Shown here: positions 8,268 through 16,073 of the stretch, one piece after another
Layout of the letters: the number at the start of each line of letters is the position of its first letter
Position numbering within the stretch: position 1 is the first letter of the stretch
Origin: CAVQFC01 sp036497895
GTDB lineage: Bacteria > Acidobacteriota > Vicinamibacteria > Vicinamibacterales > CAVVIG01
DNA length: 64,000 nucleotides
NCBI GenBank assembly: GCA_036497895.1
Contig: DASXIR010000153.1
Span: 12,965 to 76,964, forward strand
Direction of reading: 5' to 3'
The notes under the pieces: model-generated
The model's database searches: none
Told to the model about the DNA's origin: nothing
What the model saw: the letters and a program-made list of their open reading frames with translations, nothing else
Program-made: the position numbers and the translations under genes

Positions 8268-10618
8268 AGCGGGTTGGGGCCTCGTTTGAGGATAGTGTAA
8301 CCCCCGTCACCCTCGGTGATGGTCACCGTTGCGTTGACCGGCAGGTGCTCGAAGGTTTGTCGCGCGCCGCCAGGCCACCAGACCTCGAGGCGTTCAGCTT
8401 TGCGCCCGAGGCCGAGGCCAAAATGCTGCTCGAACGGCAGGCATCCGAACTGACTGCCGCCGTTGTTGACGAGATGTTGATCGCGGCCGCCCGCGGTCAG
8501 TTTGAGCCGGGCGCCGACGGCGTCGCGGTTACAGCTGACGCCTTTGAGCCGCACGTTGAGATAGTTTCCCGTCAGCGATTCGGGCCGGAAGACTGACGTC
8601 GTCAGGAGCTCGCCCGGATACATGCCGCCGGACGCCGCGATCAGGCTGATGCGGCCGTCGCCGTGCAGGTCGGCGGCATTGGCGCCGTGGGCCTTGCCAG
8701 CCGCCGGCAGGCCGGCCGCAAACGTGACGTTGCTGAACCGGTGGCCATCGTTGGCCAGAACCACCAGCGGATCGCTGCGGTCCATCTGGGGACCGCCGTT
8801 TCCGAGCAGCAGATCGATCCGGCCGTCGTTGTCGAGATCCGCGCCGTTGCCGCTCATCGAGCCCCAGCATTCGGTGATGCCGAGCTCGTCGTTCGCCAGC
8901 GTGAAGGTGCCGTCGCGGTTGTTGCGGTAGATGCGCAGCGGCTGACCGTCCTCAGTGGCGCGCCCGTGGCGAAGGCTGTGGATCATGTCGTCGTTGCTGC
9001 ACCACAGGTACTGCACGAGATCGAGCCAGCCGTCATTGTCCACATCGCAGAAATACGCGACCATGCCGAAGCAGGGTCGATCGATGCCGGCAGCGACGCT
9101 GACGTCGGTGAAGGTGCCGTTGCCATTGTTGTGAAACAGCTGCGAGCGGCCGAAGGCGCTGCTGAGAAACAGATCCGGGTAACCGTCGTTGTCGTAGTCG
9201 CCCCAGGTCGCGCCGACCGCAGGCCCCCACGTGGTCAGACCGGCGTCGAGCGTGACGTCGGTGAAGGTGCCGTTGCCGTTGTTGTGAAACAGACGGTGAC
9301 GCTTGCTGCGGTGAAAGACGCCGCCGAGGTTGCTCGGCACGAAGAGATCGAGTCGGCCGTCGAGATCGAAATCGACCCAGCCCGCAGTGAACCCCGGAGC
9401 CCAACTCTGCACGCCGGCGTCGCGGGTGACGTCGGTAAACGTGCCGTCGCCGTTGTTGTGAAACAGCGCCGCCTGGCCGTCGAAGAACCCGAGGCGTGTG
9501 ACGACGAGATCCGAACGTCCGTCGTTGTCGTAGTCGCCGGCGCTGATGCCCCACGAGTTGACGCAGGCATCGAGCCCCGAGCCGACCGACGCATCGCGGA
9601 ATGTCCCATCGCCGTTGTTGCGGTAGACGCTGATGCCGCCGCTGACCGCCGAGATGATCACGTCCATCTCGCCGGTGCCGGTGATGTCGAAGATCGCAGT
9701 GCCGCGGCCGCCCGAGGTCTTGTCGAGCCCGATTTCCTGCGCGACGTCGCGATAGCGCAGCCGCGTCGGCGCGTAGCCGGTCGCCATCTCGATTCGGCGT
9801 TCGACCGGCGTTTCCGGCGGATAGCCGCCGAGTTTCTGCGACGACAGCCACATCCAGTGCTGACAACGCGCCTTGGAAGCGCCGGCGTCGATCGCCAGCG
9901 AGCCGTCGATGATCGCCTGGCGATACAACCCCGCGCGCGTACCCGCCACCGCGCGTTCATACAGCGCCTGGGCGCGGGTCGTCGGATGCCCGGCCGCCAG
10001 CGCCAGATGGTCGAGCGCCTGGAGATACAAGCCGCATTTGGTGTACGACCGCCCGAGGTGCAGCCGCGCGGTGGCGTCATCGGGCGCATGGCGCAGCCGC
10101 TCGCGGTAACGATCGATCTCGTCCTTATATTGCAGCGCCTGGAACACCGGATAGTCGAGGAAGGCCTCGACCAGCTCGATGAGGAAGGCCGGCGCCCTGG
10201 TCGTGCCGACAATTTCGAGCGCGTGCAATCCCCTGACGAGCTCCTGCGTCAGCAGCGAGCCGAACGACAACGGCAGCCGCATCGGAAACGTCAGCAGGCT
10301 GAGCGGATCCCGCGGCACCACGCCCGCAAAGCTGGCGCGAGCGGCATCGCCCAGTTCTTCGACCACGCCGCGGCCTTCAGCACTCTGAAGTGCGGCGTAG
10401 CGCAGGATCCGTGCGGCCCGGTTCGCGAAATCTGAGGTGGCGCGATCGAGATCGTTCGGTCCCTCGAGGCCCGGCTCGACGGTGTCGTGGCTGATCGGGT
10501 GGCCGTCGATCGCGCCGAGCAGTGACTGCGCTGCCTGGCAGACCGCGCCGATGGACTGCAGGCTTTTTTCGAGGACGAACGGCGGCAGATTCCGCAGGTC
10601 GCTCAGAGAATCGGCCAT
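8264..10618 (-). CDS. CRTAC1-family protein: FG-GAP/VCBS repeats with C-terminal ASPIC/UnbV domain (copy 1)
   Basis: 784 aa. The N-terminal third is helical with TPR-like segments (for example an LGRSYTKCGLYLQALDHL stretch). The middle is a run of FG-GAP repeats, each with NNGDGTFTDV-type and DxDxDGxxDL calcium-binding motifs, predicting a beta-propeller. The last 100 residues form the ASPIC/UnbV domain (GARLKLTAGG ... LEVWWPGG). No N-terminal signal peptide is obvious, which is unusual for an FG-GAP protein. The start overlaps the stop of the thioredoxin-like gene by one base (TGATG), and the next gene overlaps by 4 nt. A full-length paralogue lies at 16074-18434. UnbV is named after a conserved enediyne-cluster family; the biochemical role is not known. 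Confidence 0.9.
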   Translation of the reverse strand: MADSLSDLRNLPPFVLEKSLQSIGAVCQAAQSLLGAIDGHPISHDTVEPGLEGPNDLDRATSDFANRAARILRYAALQSAEGRGVVEELGDAARASFAGVVPRDPLSLLTFPMRLPLSFGSLLTQELVRGLHALEIVGTTRAPAFLIELVEAFLDYPVFQALQYKDEIDRYRERLRHAPDDATARLHLGRSYTKCGLYLQALDHLALAAGHPTTRAQALYERAVAGTRAGLYRQAIIDGSLAIDAGASKARCQHWMWLSSQKLGGYPPETPVERRIEMATGYAPTRLRYRDVAQEIGLDKTSGGRGTAIFDITGTGEMDVIISAVSGGISVYRNNGDGTFRDASVGSGLDACVNSWGISAGDYDNDGRSDLVVTRLGFFDGQAALFHNNGDGTFTDVTRDAGVQSWAPGFTAGWVDFDLDGRLDLFVPSNLGGVFHRSKRHRLFHNNGNGTFTDVTLDAGLTTWGPAVGATWGDYDNDGYPDLFLSSAFGRSQLFHNNGNGTFTDVSVAAGIDRPCFGMVAYFCDVDNDGWLDLVQYLWCSNDDMIHSLRHGRATEDGQPLRIYRNNRDGTFTLANDELGITECWGSMSGNGADLDNDGRIDLLLGNGGPQMDRSDPLVVLANDGHRFSNVTFAAGLPAAGKAHGANAADLHGDGRISLIAASGGMYPGELLTTSVFRPESLTGNYLNVRLKGVSCNRDAVGARLKLTAGGRDQHLVNNGGSQFGCLPFEQHFGLGLGRKAERLEVWWPGGARQTFEHLPVNATVTITEGDGGYTILKRGPNPL

Positions 10619-11175
10619 CAGTGCTGTCGTTCGATCATCAGAGGCAGCGAGTAATAAACCGACCGCACGGCGCAGCCGAAGCTGCCGGTCTCCTGTCGTT
10701 CGACCGGCTCACCGCGGAGGAAGCTGGCAATCGCCCGCTCCAGATACGGCTGATACTCGGGATCCTCGGGATATTTGAAGTTGTCCAGCGCGCCTCGGTA
10801 CACGAGCACGCGCTTCGCATCGAGGAGGTAAACACGCGGCGTCTGCTGCGCGAGATAGGTGGCGGCAGCCGCACCGTCGGGGCTGTGATACAGCGGGAAG
10901 CGCAAACCGCGATCGGCGGCCGCCTTTCGTACGTCATCGAGCGTTTCGCTGAAGCGTGTGGCGACTCCGTAAAACGCCAGCTCCGGGTGCGCCGCTTCGA
11001 ACTGGTTGAAGTAGCCGTCGTAGCGGACGCAATGCGTGCACGCGCTCGACCAGAACACGACAATCGCGCCACGGCGACCAGCGAGCGCGGCTTCGAGCGA
11101 AGACGCGCAATTCCCCTTCGCCGGATCGACGGCCGGCAGCATCAGATTCTCGAGGATGTCGCCGATCGCCTGCAT
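10618..11175 (-). CDS. Thioredoxin-like protein (copy 1)
   Basis: 185 aa with a thioredoxin fold: a hydrophobic strand, then FWSSACTHC with the redox pair C46-x-x-C49, and later the cis-proline-type TPRVYLLD segment. Without a signal peptide it should act in the cytoplasm. It is the first gene of the leftward operon and overlaps the CRTAC1 gene by one base. A close relative at 15497-16066 also precedes a CRTAC1 gene. It probably delivers or removes disulfides, or reduces a peroxide, for the CRTAC1 partner; that pairing is inference from the duplicated gene order. Confidence 0.87.
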   Translation of the reverse strand: MQAIGDILENLMLPAVDPAKGNCASSLEAALAGRRGAIVVFWSSACTHCVRYDGYFNQFEAAHPELAFYGVATRFSETLDDVRKAAADRGLRFPLYHSPDGAAAATYLAQQTPRVYLLDAKRVLVYRGALDNFKYPEDPEYQPYLERAIASFLRGEPVERQETGSFGCAVRSVYYSLPLMIERQH

Positions 11176-11279
11176 CGCGCCGCCAGTCTAGCAGAGCGGA
11201 ACGCCGCGTCCGACTAGTATGAAAATGTTAGCGTTCTTCGCGTGGCTGGGCCGATGAGGGTCTATGATAACGTTGCCGT
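11176..11279. promoter_or_regulatory. Divergent promoter region between two operons of the CRTAC1/UbiB locus
   Basis: A 104-bp gap separates the leftward thioredoxin-CRTAC1 operon from the rightward UbiB operon. It must hold both promoters, and it has A/T-richer patches (around 11218-11232 and 11261-11275) unlike the flanking genes. I cannot assign -35/-10 boxes with confidence. The arrangement suggests joint control. Confidence 0.4.
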
Positions 11280-12935
11280 TTGACCTCCATCGGCGCTCCT
11301 GTTTCAGCGGCTTCAGAAACATACAAACAGCCGGGTAAGGCGGCCTGGCTCGGGCGTCTGCGTCACGTGACGTCGGTGGTAACCCGTCACATCATTTCAG
11401 CGGGCGCCGACCGCATCGGATGGCGGTCGCTCTCCACCCGCTTCACCACCGCCGGTCTCGCCGGCCCGATGCGATTCCGCGTGCTGCTCGAGGATCTCGG
11501 CGGCAGCTTCGTCAAGTTCGGACAGGTGCTTGCGGTCCAGCCCGATCTTCTGCCGCCGGGTTACGCGACCGCGTTGCTCGATCTGCTCGACCGCGTCGCG
11601 CCGGTGCCGACCGACGTGTTCATGCGATCGCTGGCCGACGAACTCGGTCCGGCAGTCGGCCGTCTCGAAGGCATCGACCCGCAACCGCTGGCAACGGCGT
11701 CGATCGCGCAAGTGCACGTGGCGAATCTCGACGGCCGCAAGGTCGCGGTCAAAGTGCAGCGGCCGGGAATCGAGCAGGCCTTCCGCGCCGACGTCAGGAT
11801 GATGATGATCCTGCTGCGGGTGGTGCGCCTGTTCCGGGTGCGCCCGCTTTACTGGCTCGACGAACCGATCCGCGAATTCGCGGGTTGGACCGACGAAGAG
11901 CTGGACTTCCGCCGCGAGGCTCGTCACCTCACGCTCGTTCGCCGCCAGTCGCTCGGCCGCAAGGGCGTACGGATGCCCGAGGTCATCATCGGGCTGACCA
12001 CGCGCCGGGTGCTCGTCACCGAATACCTTGACGGCGTGCCGATGGCGACCTACATGCGCGCGGTCGAATCGGGCGATTTCACCATCGATCAGCGCCTCCG
12101 CGCCGAAGGCTTCGACCCGGGCGCGTTCGGCCGGCAGATCATTTTCAACTTCACCACCGACTCGTTCGGTCACGGCCTGTTTCACGCCGACCTGCATCCC
12201 GCCAACCTCCTGATTCTTCCCGGCAACGTGGTTGGCTACGTGGACTTCGGGATCACCGGCAGTATTGGCCCGTACGCCCGCACCTGGCTGGCGGCGATGA
12301 CGCTGGCCCTCGTCCGGCGGGATATCGACGACCTCCACCGCAGCTTTCTGAAACTGGTGGTTCCGCGGCGTGACGCGGATCCGGTGAAGTTTCGTGTCGG
12401 GCTGGAGGCGATGGCAGACAGCTGGTATGGCGGACCCGGCGGCACGCGTCTGAAGAAGCCGGCGGCGCTGGTGATGGTGGAAATGCTCGGACTCTCGCGC
12501 GAGACGGCGATGCTGCCGGAACGCGAAGTGGTGAAATACATCCGCTCGGTCATGACACTCGACGGCGTCGTGCATCGTTTTGCGCCCGATCTGAACCTGG
12601 GCCACGAGATCGAGCAGGCGTCGATCGCCACGCTCGACGCGCAGTCGGGACGTCAGCTCGTGTTCGCGGCGTGGGCCGGCGGACTTCGCGCGATTGAGTC
12701 GAGCCGCTCCCTCGCCACTCGCGGCATGAGCGTCGTCAACATGCGCCGCCTCGGACTGGGGATGAGCACCACCGTCCTGCAGCTCGGTGCGGCAGCGCTC
12801 GCCTGCGCTATCTGCGTCAGCAGGGCGCCGCTTCCCCTGCGGGCCGGATTCAACCTCGGAACCGTGGAACTGGCGGTCGGATCCCTCGCTCTGATCGGCC
12901 TGGCGATCGAACTGCTGCGGCAAACCAATGAGTGA
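11280..12935 (+). CDS. UbiB/ABC1 (AarF) family atypical kinase, copy 1
   Basis: 551 aa with all ABC1 kinase signatures: KFGQ (79-82), the alanine-rich ATASIAQVH loop, VAVKVQRPG with the invariant lysine, EARH, HADLHPAN (from 302) and DFG (from 322). Hydrophobic segments near the C-terminus (LGAAALACAICV and VGSLALIGLAIELL) anchor it in the membrane. Family members have ATPase or kinase-like activity tied to ubiquinone and isoprenoid-lipid metabolism; the substrate here is unknown. The listed TTG start is uncertain, with a GTG at 11367 as alternative. It overlaps the next gene, a degenerate relative, by 8 nt. The same pairing recurs at 33025-37699. Confidence 0.92.
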   Translation: MTSIGAPVSAASETYKQPGKAAWLGRLRHVTSVVTRHIISAGADRIGWRSLSTRFTTAGLAGPMRFRVLLEDLGGSFVKFGQVLAVQPDLLPPGYATALLDLLDRVAPVPTDVFMRSLADELGPAVGRLEGIDPQPLATASIAQVHVANLDGRKVAVKVQRPGIEQAFRADVRMMMILLRVVRLFRVRPLYWLDEPIREFAGWTDEELDFRREARHLTLVRRQSLGRKGVRMPEVIIGLTTRRVLVTEYLDGVPMATYMRAVESGDFTIDQRLRAEGFDPGAFGRQIIFNFTTDSFGHGLFHADLHPANLLILPGNVVGYVDFGITGSIGPYARTWLAAMTLALVRRDIDDLHRSFLKLVVPRRDADPVKFRVGLEAMADSWYGGPGGTRLKKPAALVMVEMLGLSRETAMLPEREVVKYIRSVMTLDGVVHRFAPDLNLGHEIEQASIATLDAQSGRQLVFAAWAGGLRAIESSRSLATRGMSVVNMRRLGLGMSTTVLQLGAAALACAICVSRAPLPLRAGFNLGTVELAVGSLALIGLAIELLRQTNE

Positions 12936-14460
12936 AGCGCTCGACGTCGTCCGCACGCCGGCGCCATGGCCAGATAGCCCGCAGGACACGCAACAGCGCC
13001 TTGCCGCCGTCGCTCGCGACGTGCGCGAACTCGCCAGCGCCGAAGGCGCATCGGCGGAATTGCTGCAGATCCTGCCCGAGCTCGGCCCGGTGTTCTCTGG
13101 ATTCGCGCGCTTCCTCTCGACGCGTGCGGATGTCGTGCCCGCCGGACTGCGTTCCGACCTCGCCACCGTCGCCGATCACGTCAACCCGGCGCCCTTCGCC
13201 GAAGTTCGCGAAGTGGTCGAAGCGGCGTGGCATCTCGGCGTCAACGATGTCTGTTTCGGATTCGAGGAATCGCCGACCGAGACGCGTTTTCCGGCCCAGT
13301 CGCACCGCGCCTTCCTGACACCGACCGATTCGGTGATCGTGACGTGCGTGCCGCCGTCATTCGAAACACGCGCCGAGCGCGAGCTTCAACAGCTGCCGGT
13401 GTTGGCCCAAGCCCTGGCCGCAACCGTCGGCGGCACCGACAGCTTCAAGGCGCTGATCGACGACTACCGGGCGCTGATGCGCCGGTTTCTCGACCTTGCA
13501 GACGATGTGGCGGCGAGCGAGGCGCTGGTGGCGGACGCGCGGCGCTTTCCGCCGCTGCGTTCAAGGCGTCCGCATCCGGGATTGTCGTCGCGACGCGTGG
13601 CGGTATGGGACGACATCGCCTCCGTCACGCCCGATACGCCGGGATTCGATCGCGAGGAAGCCGGACCAAGCGTCTGCCGCGCGTGGCTGCGCCAGGCGCT
13701 GCTCGGACGCACGTTTCCGGAAGAATCAATTCCGGCCGATTTCATCATCTGCGGACGCCGGCAGGTCGCGATCGGCGGCCGGCTGTTCGCGACGCTCACC
13801 TCCGACGCGCAGGTGACCATTCAGGGATACCTTGTGGCCACCGCCGCCGGCGATCCCGATCTGGCGATCAAATACCTGACTCGAGAGCTCGTGCCCGGTC
13901 GCTCAGCCGATTCCGCCGGTTTCGGGCGACGGATGCGCCACGCCTGGAGCGTGGATTCGGACGCCGCCGGCGGCAGCGAGCTGATGGCGCAGCTGCTGCT
14001 CCACTGGCGCATCGCCGTCGAGCACGGCTATCAACCCAAGCCGCGACTGGTGTCGTTTTATCGCGGCTGTCTGGCAGCCGTCAGCGCGGCCACGGCGCTC
14101 GGCGGCGAAGCCGACATGCTGCGTGATGCGCTCGAAGCACTGCAGATTCGTCTGATGGCGTTTCAGCTGGAAACGCTGACCGGCATCACCTCCTCTGCCG
14201 CGCGCACCGTGCGCGAGGCCGGCTGGCGATTTCTGACCGCGATCTCGTCTGGTCCCATCAGTCCTGATCGTCCGATATTCGGCGGGTCAGGATTGTCGAT
14301 GGCCGTCGCCGGTTCGTTGCTCCTTGCGTTGACCGCGATCGGTATCGCTCTTCCGGCATTTGTGGCGTCGGGCTCCCAGTGGGCCGACCCGGCCGGCGCG
14401 CTGGTCTTTGCGGTGCTCGGTGCCGTCACCCTCTTTCTGATCCTTCGGAGGCGAAGCTGA
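12928..14460 (+). CDS. Degenerate ABC1-like protein (predicted pseudokinase), copy 1
   Basis: 510 aa. An ELGPVFSGFARFLSTRADVVP stretch (51-71) mirrors the ABC1 N-terminal signature, but K and Q of KxGQ are replaced (F56-S-G-F-A-R61). The region corresponding to HADLHPAN and DFG reads RTFPEESIPADFII and GGRLFA, so the catalytic residues appear lost. Two hydrophobic helices close the C-terminus, as in UbiB proteins. It aligns with the protein at 33025-34608. The gene overlaps a genuine UbiB kinase by 8 nt, suggesting a kinase-pseudokinase pair in the membrane. The homology call is by eye; a structure or profile search would settle it. Confidence 0.7.
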   Translation: MSEALDVVRTPAPWPDSPQDTQQRLAAVARDVRELASAEGASAELLQILPELGPVFSGFARFLSTRADVVPAGLRSDLATVADHVNPAPFAEVREVVEAAWHLGVNDVCFGFEESPTETRFPAQSHRAFLTPTDSVIVTCVPPSFETRAERELQQLPVLAQALAATVGGTDSFKALIDDYRALMRRFLDLADDVAASEALVADARRFPPLRSRRPHPGLSSRRVAVWDDIASVTPDTPGFDREEAGPSVCRAWLRQALLGRTFPEESIPADFIICGRRQVAIGGRLFATLTSDAQVTIQGYLVATAAGDPDLAIKYLTRELVPGRSADSAGFGRRMRHAWSVDSDAAGGSELMAQLLLHWRIAVEHGYQPKPRLVSFYRGCLAAVSAATALGGEADMLRDALEALQIRLMAFQLETLTGITSSAARTVREAGWRFLTAISSGPISPDRPIFGGSGLSMAVAGSLLLALTAIGIALPAFVASGSQWADPAGALVFAVLGAVTLFLILRRRS

Positions 14461-14489
14461 CGGCGGAACCGCGATCGGTCATCGCGCTG

Positions 14490-15464
14490 GTGCGCACCCG
14501 CGGGTGGCACGCCTATGTCGTCCTGTGCCTCGTCGTCTGGGCGGTCATCGTGTCGATGCCAGGCAACTGGCTGCTTGCGATCGCCCACTGGCCGATGGCG
14601 CTGGTCATGATCGGCGGATCGCTCGTCGCCGGCTCGACGCCGATGGGCGGCGGCACGATTGCGTTTCCGGCGCTGGTTCTGGGTTTTCACAGGACGCCGG
14701 TGATGGCGCGCGATTTCGGTCTGGCGATTCAATCCACCGGCATGACCTCGGCGCTGTTGTTCATCGTGAAACGCGGGATTCCGGTCGAGAAACGTCTGCT
14801 GGTCTGGTCGTGCATCGGTGCCGTGATTGGTTTGACGTTCGGTACCTTCGTCCTCGCGACACGTGTACCGGCCGATTGGGTGAAGCTGCTGTTTGCGACG
14901 CTCTGGCTGACGTTCGGCTCGTGGCTGGTCACCGGAACGGCAAAGGCCACGTCTGAGCCGCGTGGATCGACCGACGGACACAACGTTGTGCTCATCGGGC
15001 TGATCGTCGGGGCCCTCGGTGGCGCGGTGGCGGCGCTGATTGGTGTCGGCGTGGAGATGCTGGTCTACGCCACGCTGGTGCTGAGGTTCGGCTGGGGACC
15101 CAAGGCCGCCGTTCCGACCGCCGTGTGCACCACGGCGCTGGTGTCGCCGGTTGGTCTGCTGCTGCGCTACGTCACTTCCGGCATCAACCCGGGCGTGTTT
15201 CCGGACTGGATTGCCTGCGTGCCGATTGTGATCTTCGGCGCCCCGTTCGGCGCCTACATTTCGACCCGCATGCCGCGGTCGATGCTTCTGAAGCTGATCG
15301 GTGTGCTGGTCTTAGTACAATTCAGCGTCACCGTGAATCAGGTCCGGCCGTCGCTCGCGCTCTGGGGCGGAGTGGGGGCGCTGGCCGCGCTGGGTGGATT
15401 CGGACTCTGGCTGCTGGCACCGTCGGCGGCTCGACGGCCGGCGGCAGTGGTTTCGAGCATCTGA
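14490..15464 (+). CDS. TSUP (TauE/SafE) family membrane permease
   Basis: A polytopic membrane protein of about 325 aa with the two-fold TSUP architecture. The first repeat has the glycine-rich STPMGGGTIAFPALVL segment and the second has VGVGVEMLVYATLVLRFG-like glycine patterning. TSUP proteins export sulfite, sulfonates or related anions. The GTG at 14490 is used because the ATG at 14379 would overlap the previous gene by 82 nt; a CTG at 14457 is also possible. It lies within the UbiB-CRTAC1 operon, so its cargo may be a product or by-product of that pathway (inference). Confidence 0.85.
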   Translation: MRTRGWHAYVVLCLVVWAVIVSMPGNWLLAIAHWPMALVMIGGSLVAGSTPMGGGTIAFPALVLGFHRTPVMARDFGLAIQSTGMTSALLFIVKRGIPVEKRLLVWSCIGAVIGLTFGTFVLATRVPADWVKLLFATLWLTFGSWLVTGTAKATSEPRGSTDGHNVVLIGLIVGALGGAVAALIGVGVEMLVYATLVLRFGWGPKAAVPTAVCTTALVSPVGLLLRYVTSGINPGVFPDWIACVPIVIFGAPFGAYISTRMPRSMLLKLIGVLVLVQFSVTVNQVRPSLALWGGVGALAALGGFGLWLLAPSAARRPAAVVSSI

Positions 15465-15496
15465 ACTCGTTGGGCGCCCGGGAAGGAGATCGTCGG

Positions 15497-16066
15497 ATGG
15501 CTGCGGAAGAACGCGCTGAACAACGCATCGGAACCGTCCTGCCGGACGTGACGCTGGCGACAGTGACGCCACCCCACGACTCGTGGCGACTCCACGAGGC
15601 CGCAGGAAAGAGCCGCGGCGCGCTGCTCGTGATCTGGTCGAGCGTCTGTTCGCACTGCGCCCGCTACGACGAATACATGAACGCGTTCGCCTCGAACCAT
15701 CCCGAAATCACCATGGTCGCCGTGGCATCGCGGCAAGGCGAAACGGAGGACGAGGTCCGCAAGGCGATGGAGGCGCGTCGGTTGTCCTTTCCGGTCCTTT
15801 ACGACACCGGGTCCGCGGTGGCGCGCCAGCTGTTCACGCAGCAGACGCCGCGGGTGTTCCTCGTCGATGCCGACAGCCGGCTGGTATATCGTGGCGCCAT
15901 CGACAATTTCAAGTACGCGGAAGACACCGAGTACGAGGCGTATCTGGAGCCGGCAATCAAGAGCTTGCTGGCGGGCGAACCGGTTGCCCGGCCGGACACA
16001 CCCAGCTTCGGCTGCGCGATCGCGTCCGTCTACTACACGATTCCGCGACCCTTGAAGAAGGCCTGA
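15497..16066 (+). CDS. Thioredoxin-like protein (copy 2)
   Basis: 189 aa from the ATG at 15497, which has an AAGGAG ribosome-binding site 10 nt upstream; the longer open frame is a shadow of the permease gene. The redox motif is VCSHC (C51, C54), followed by TPRVFLVD with the cis-proline. It closely matches the protein at 10618-11175, including the C-terminal FGCA(I/V) tail shortly before the end. It is followed after 7 nt by the second CRTAC1 gene, so the thioredoxin-CRTAC1 pair is duplicated as a unit. Confidence 0.88.
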   Translation: MAAEERAEQRIGTVLPDVTLATVTPPHDSWRLHEAAGKSRGALLVIWSSVCSHCARYDEYMNAFASNHPEITMVAVASRQGETEDEVRKAMEARRLSFPVLYDTGSAVARQLFTQQTPRVFLVDADSRLVYRGAIDNFKYAEDTEYEAYLEPAIKSLLAGEPVARPDTPSFGCAIASVYYTIPRPLKKA

Positions 16067-16073
16067 GGCGCCC

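Noticed and set aside
8663..10435. 590-aa rightward frame opposite CRTAC1 copy 1
   Set aside because: It mirrors the repeat pattern of the FG-GAP gene (VAVVVK runs) and is a shadow of repetitive codons.
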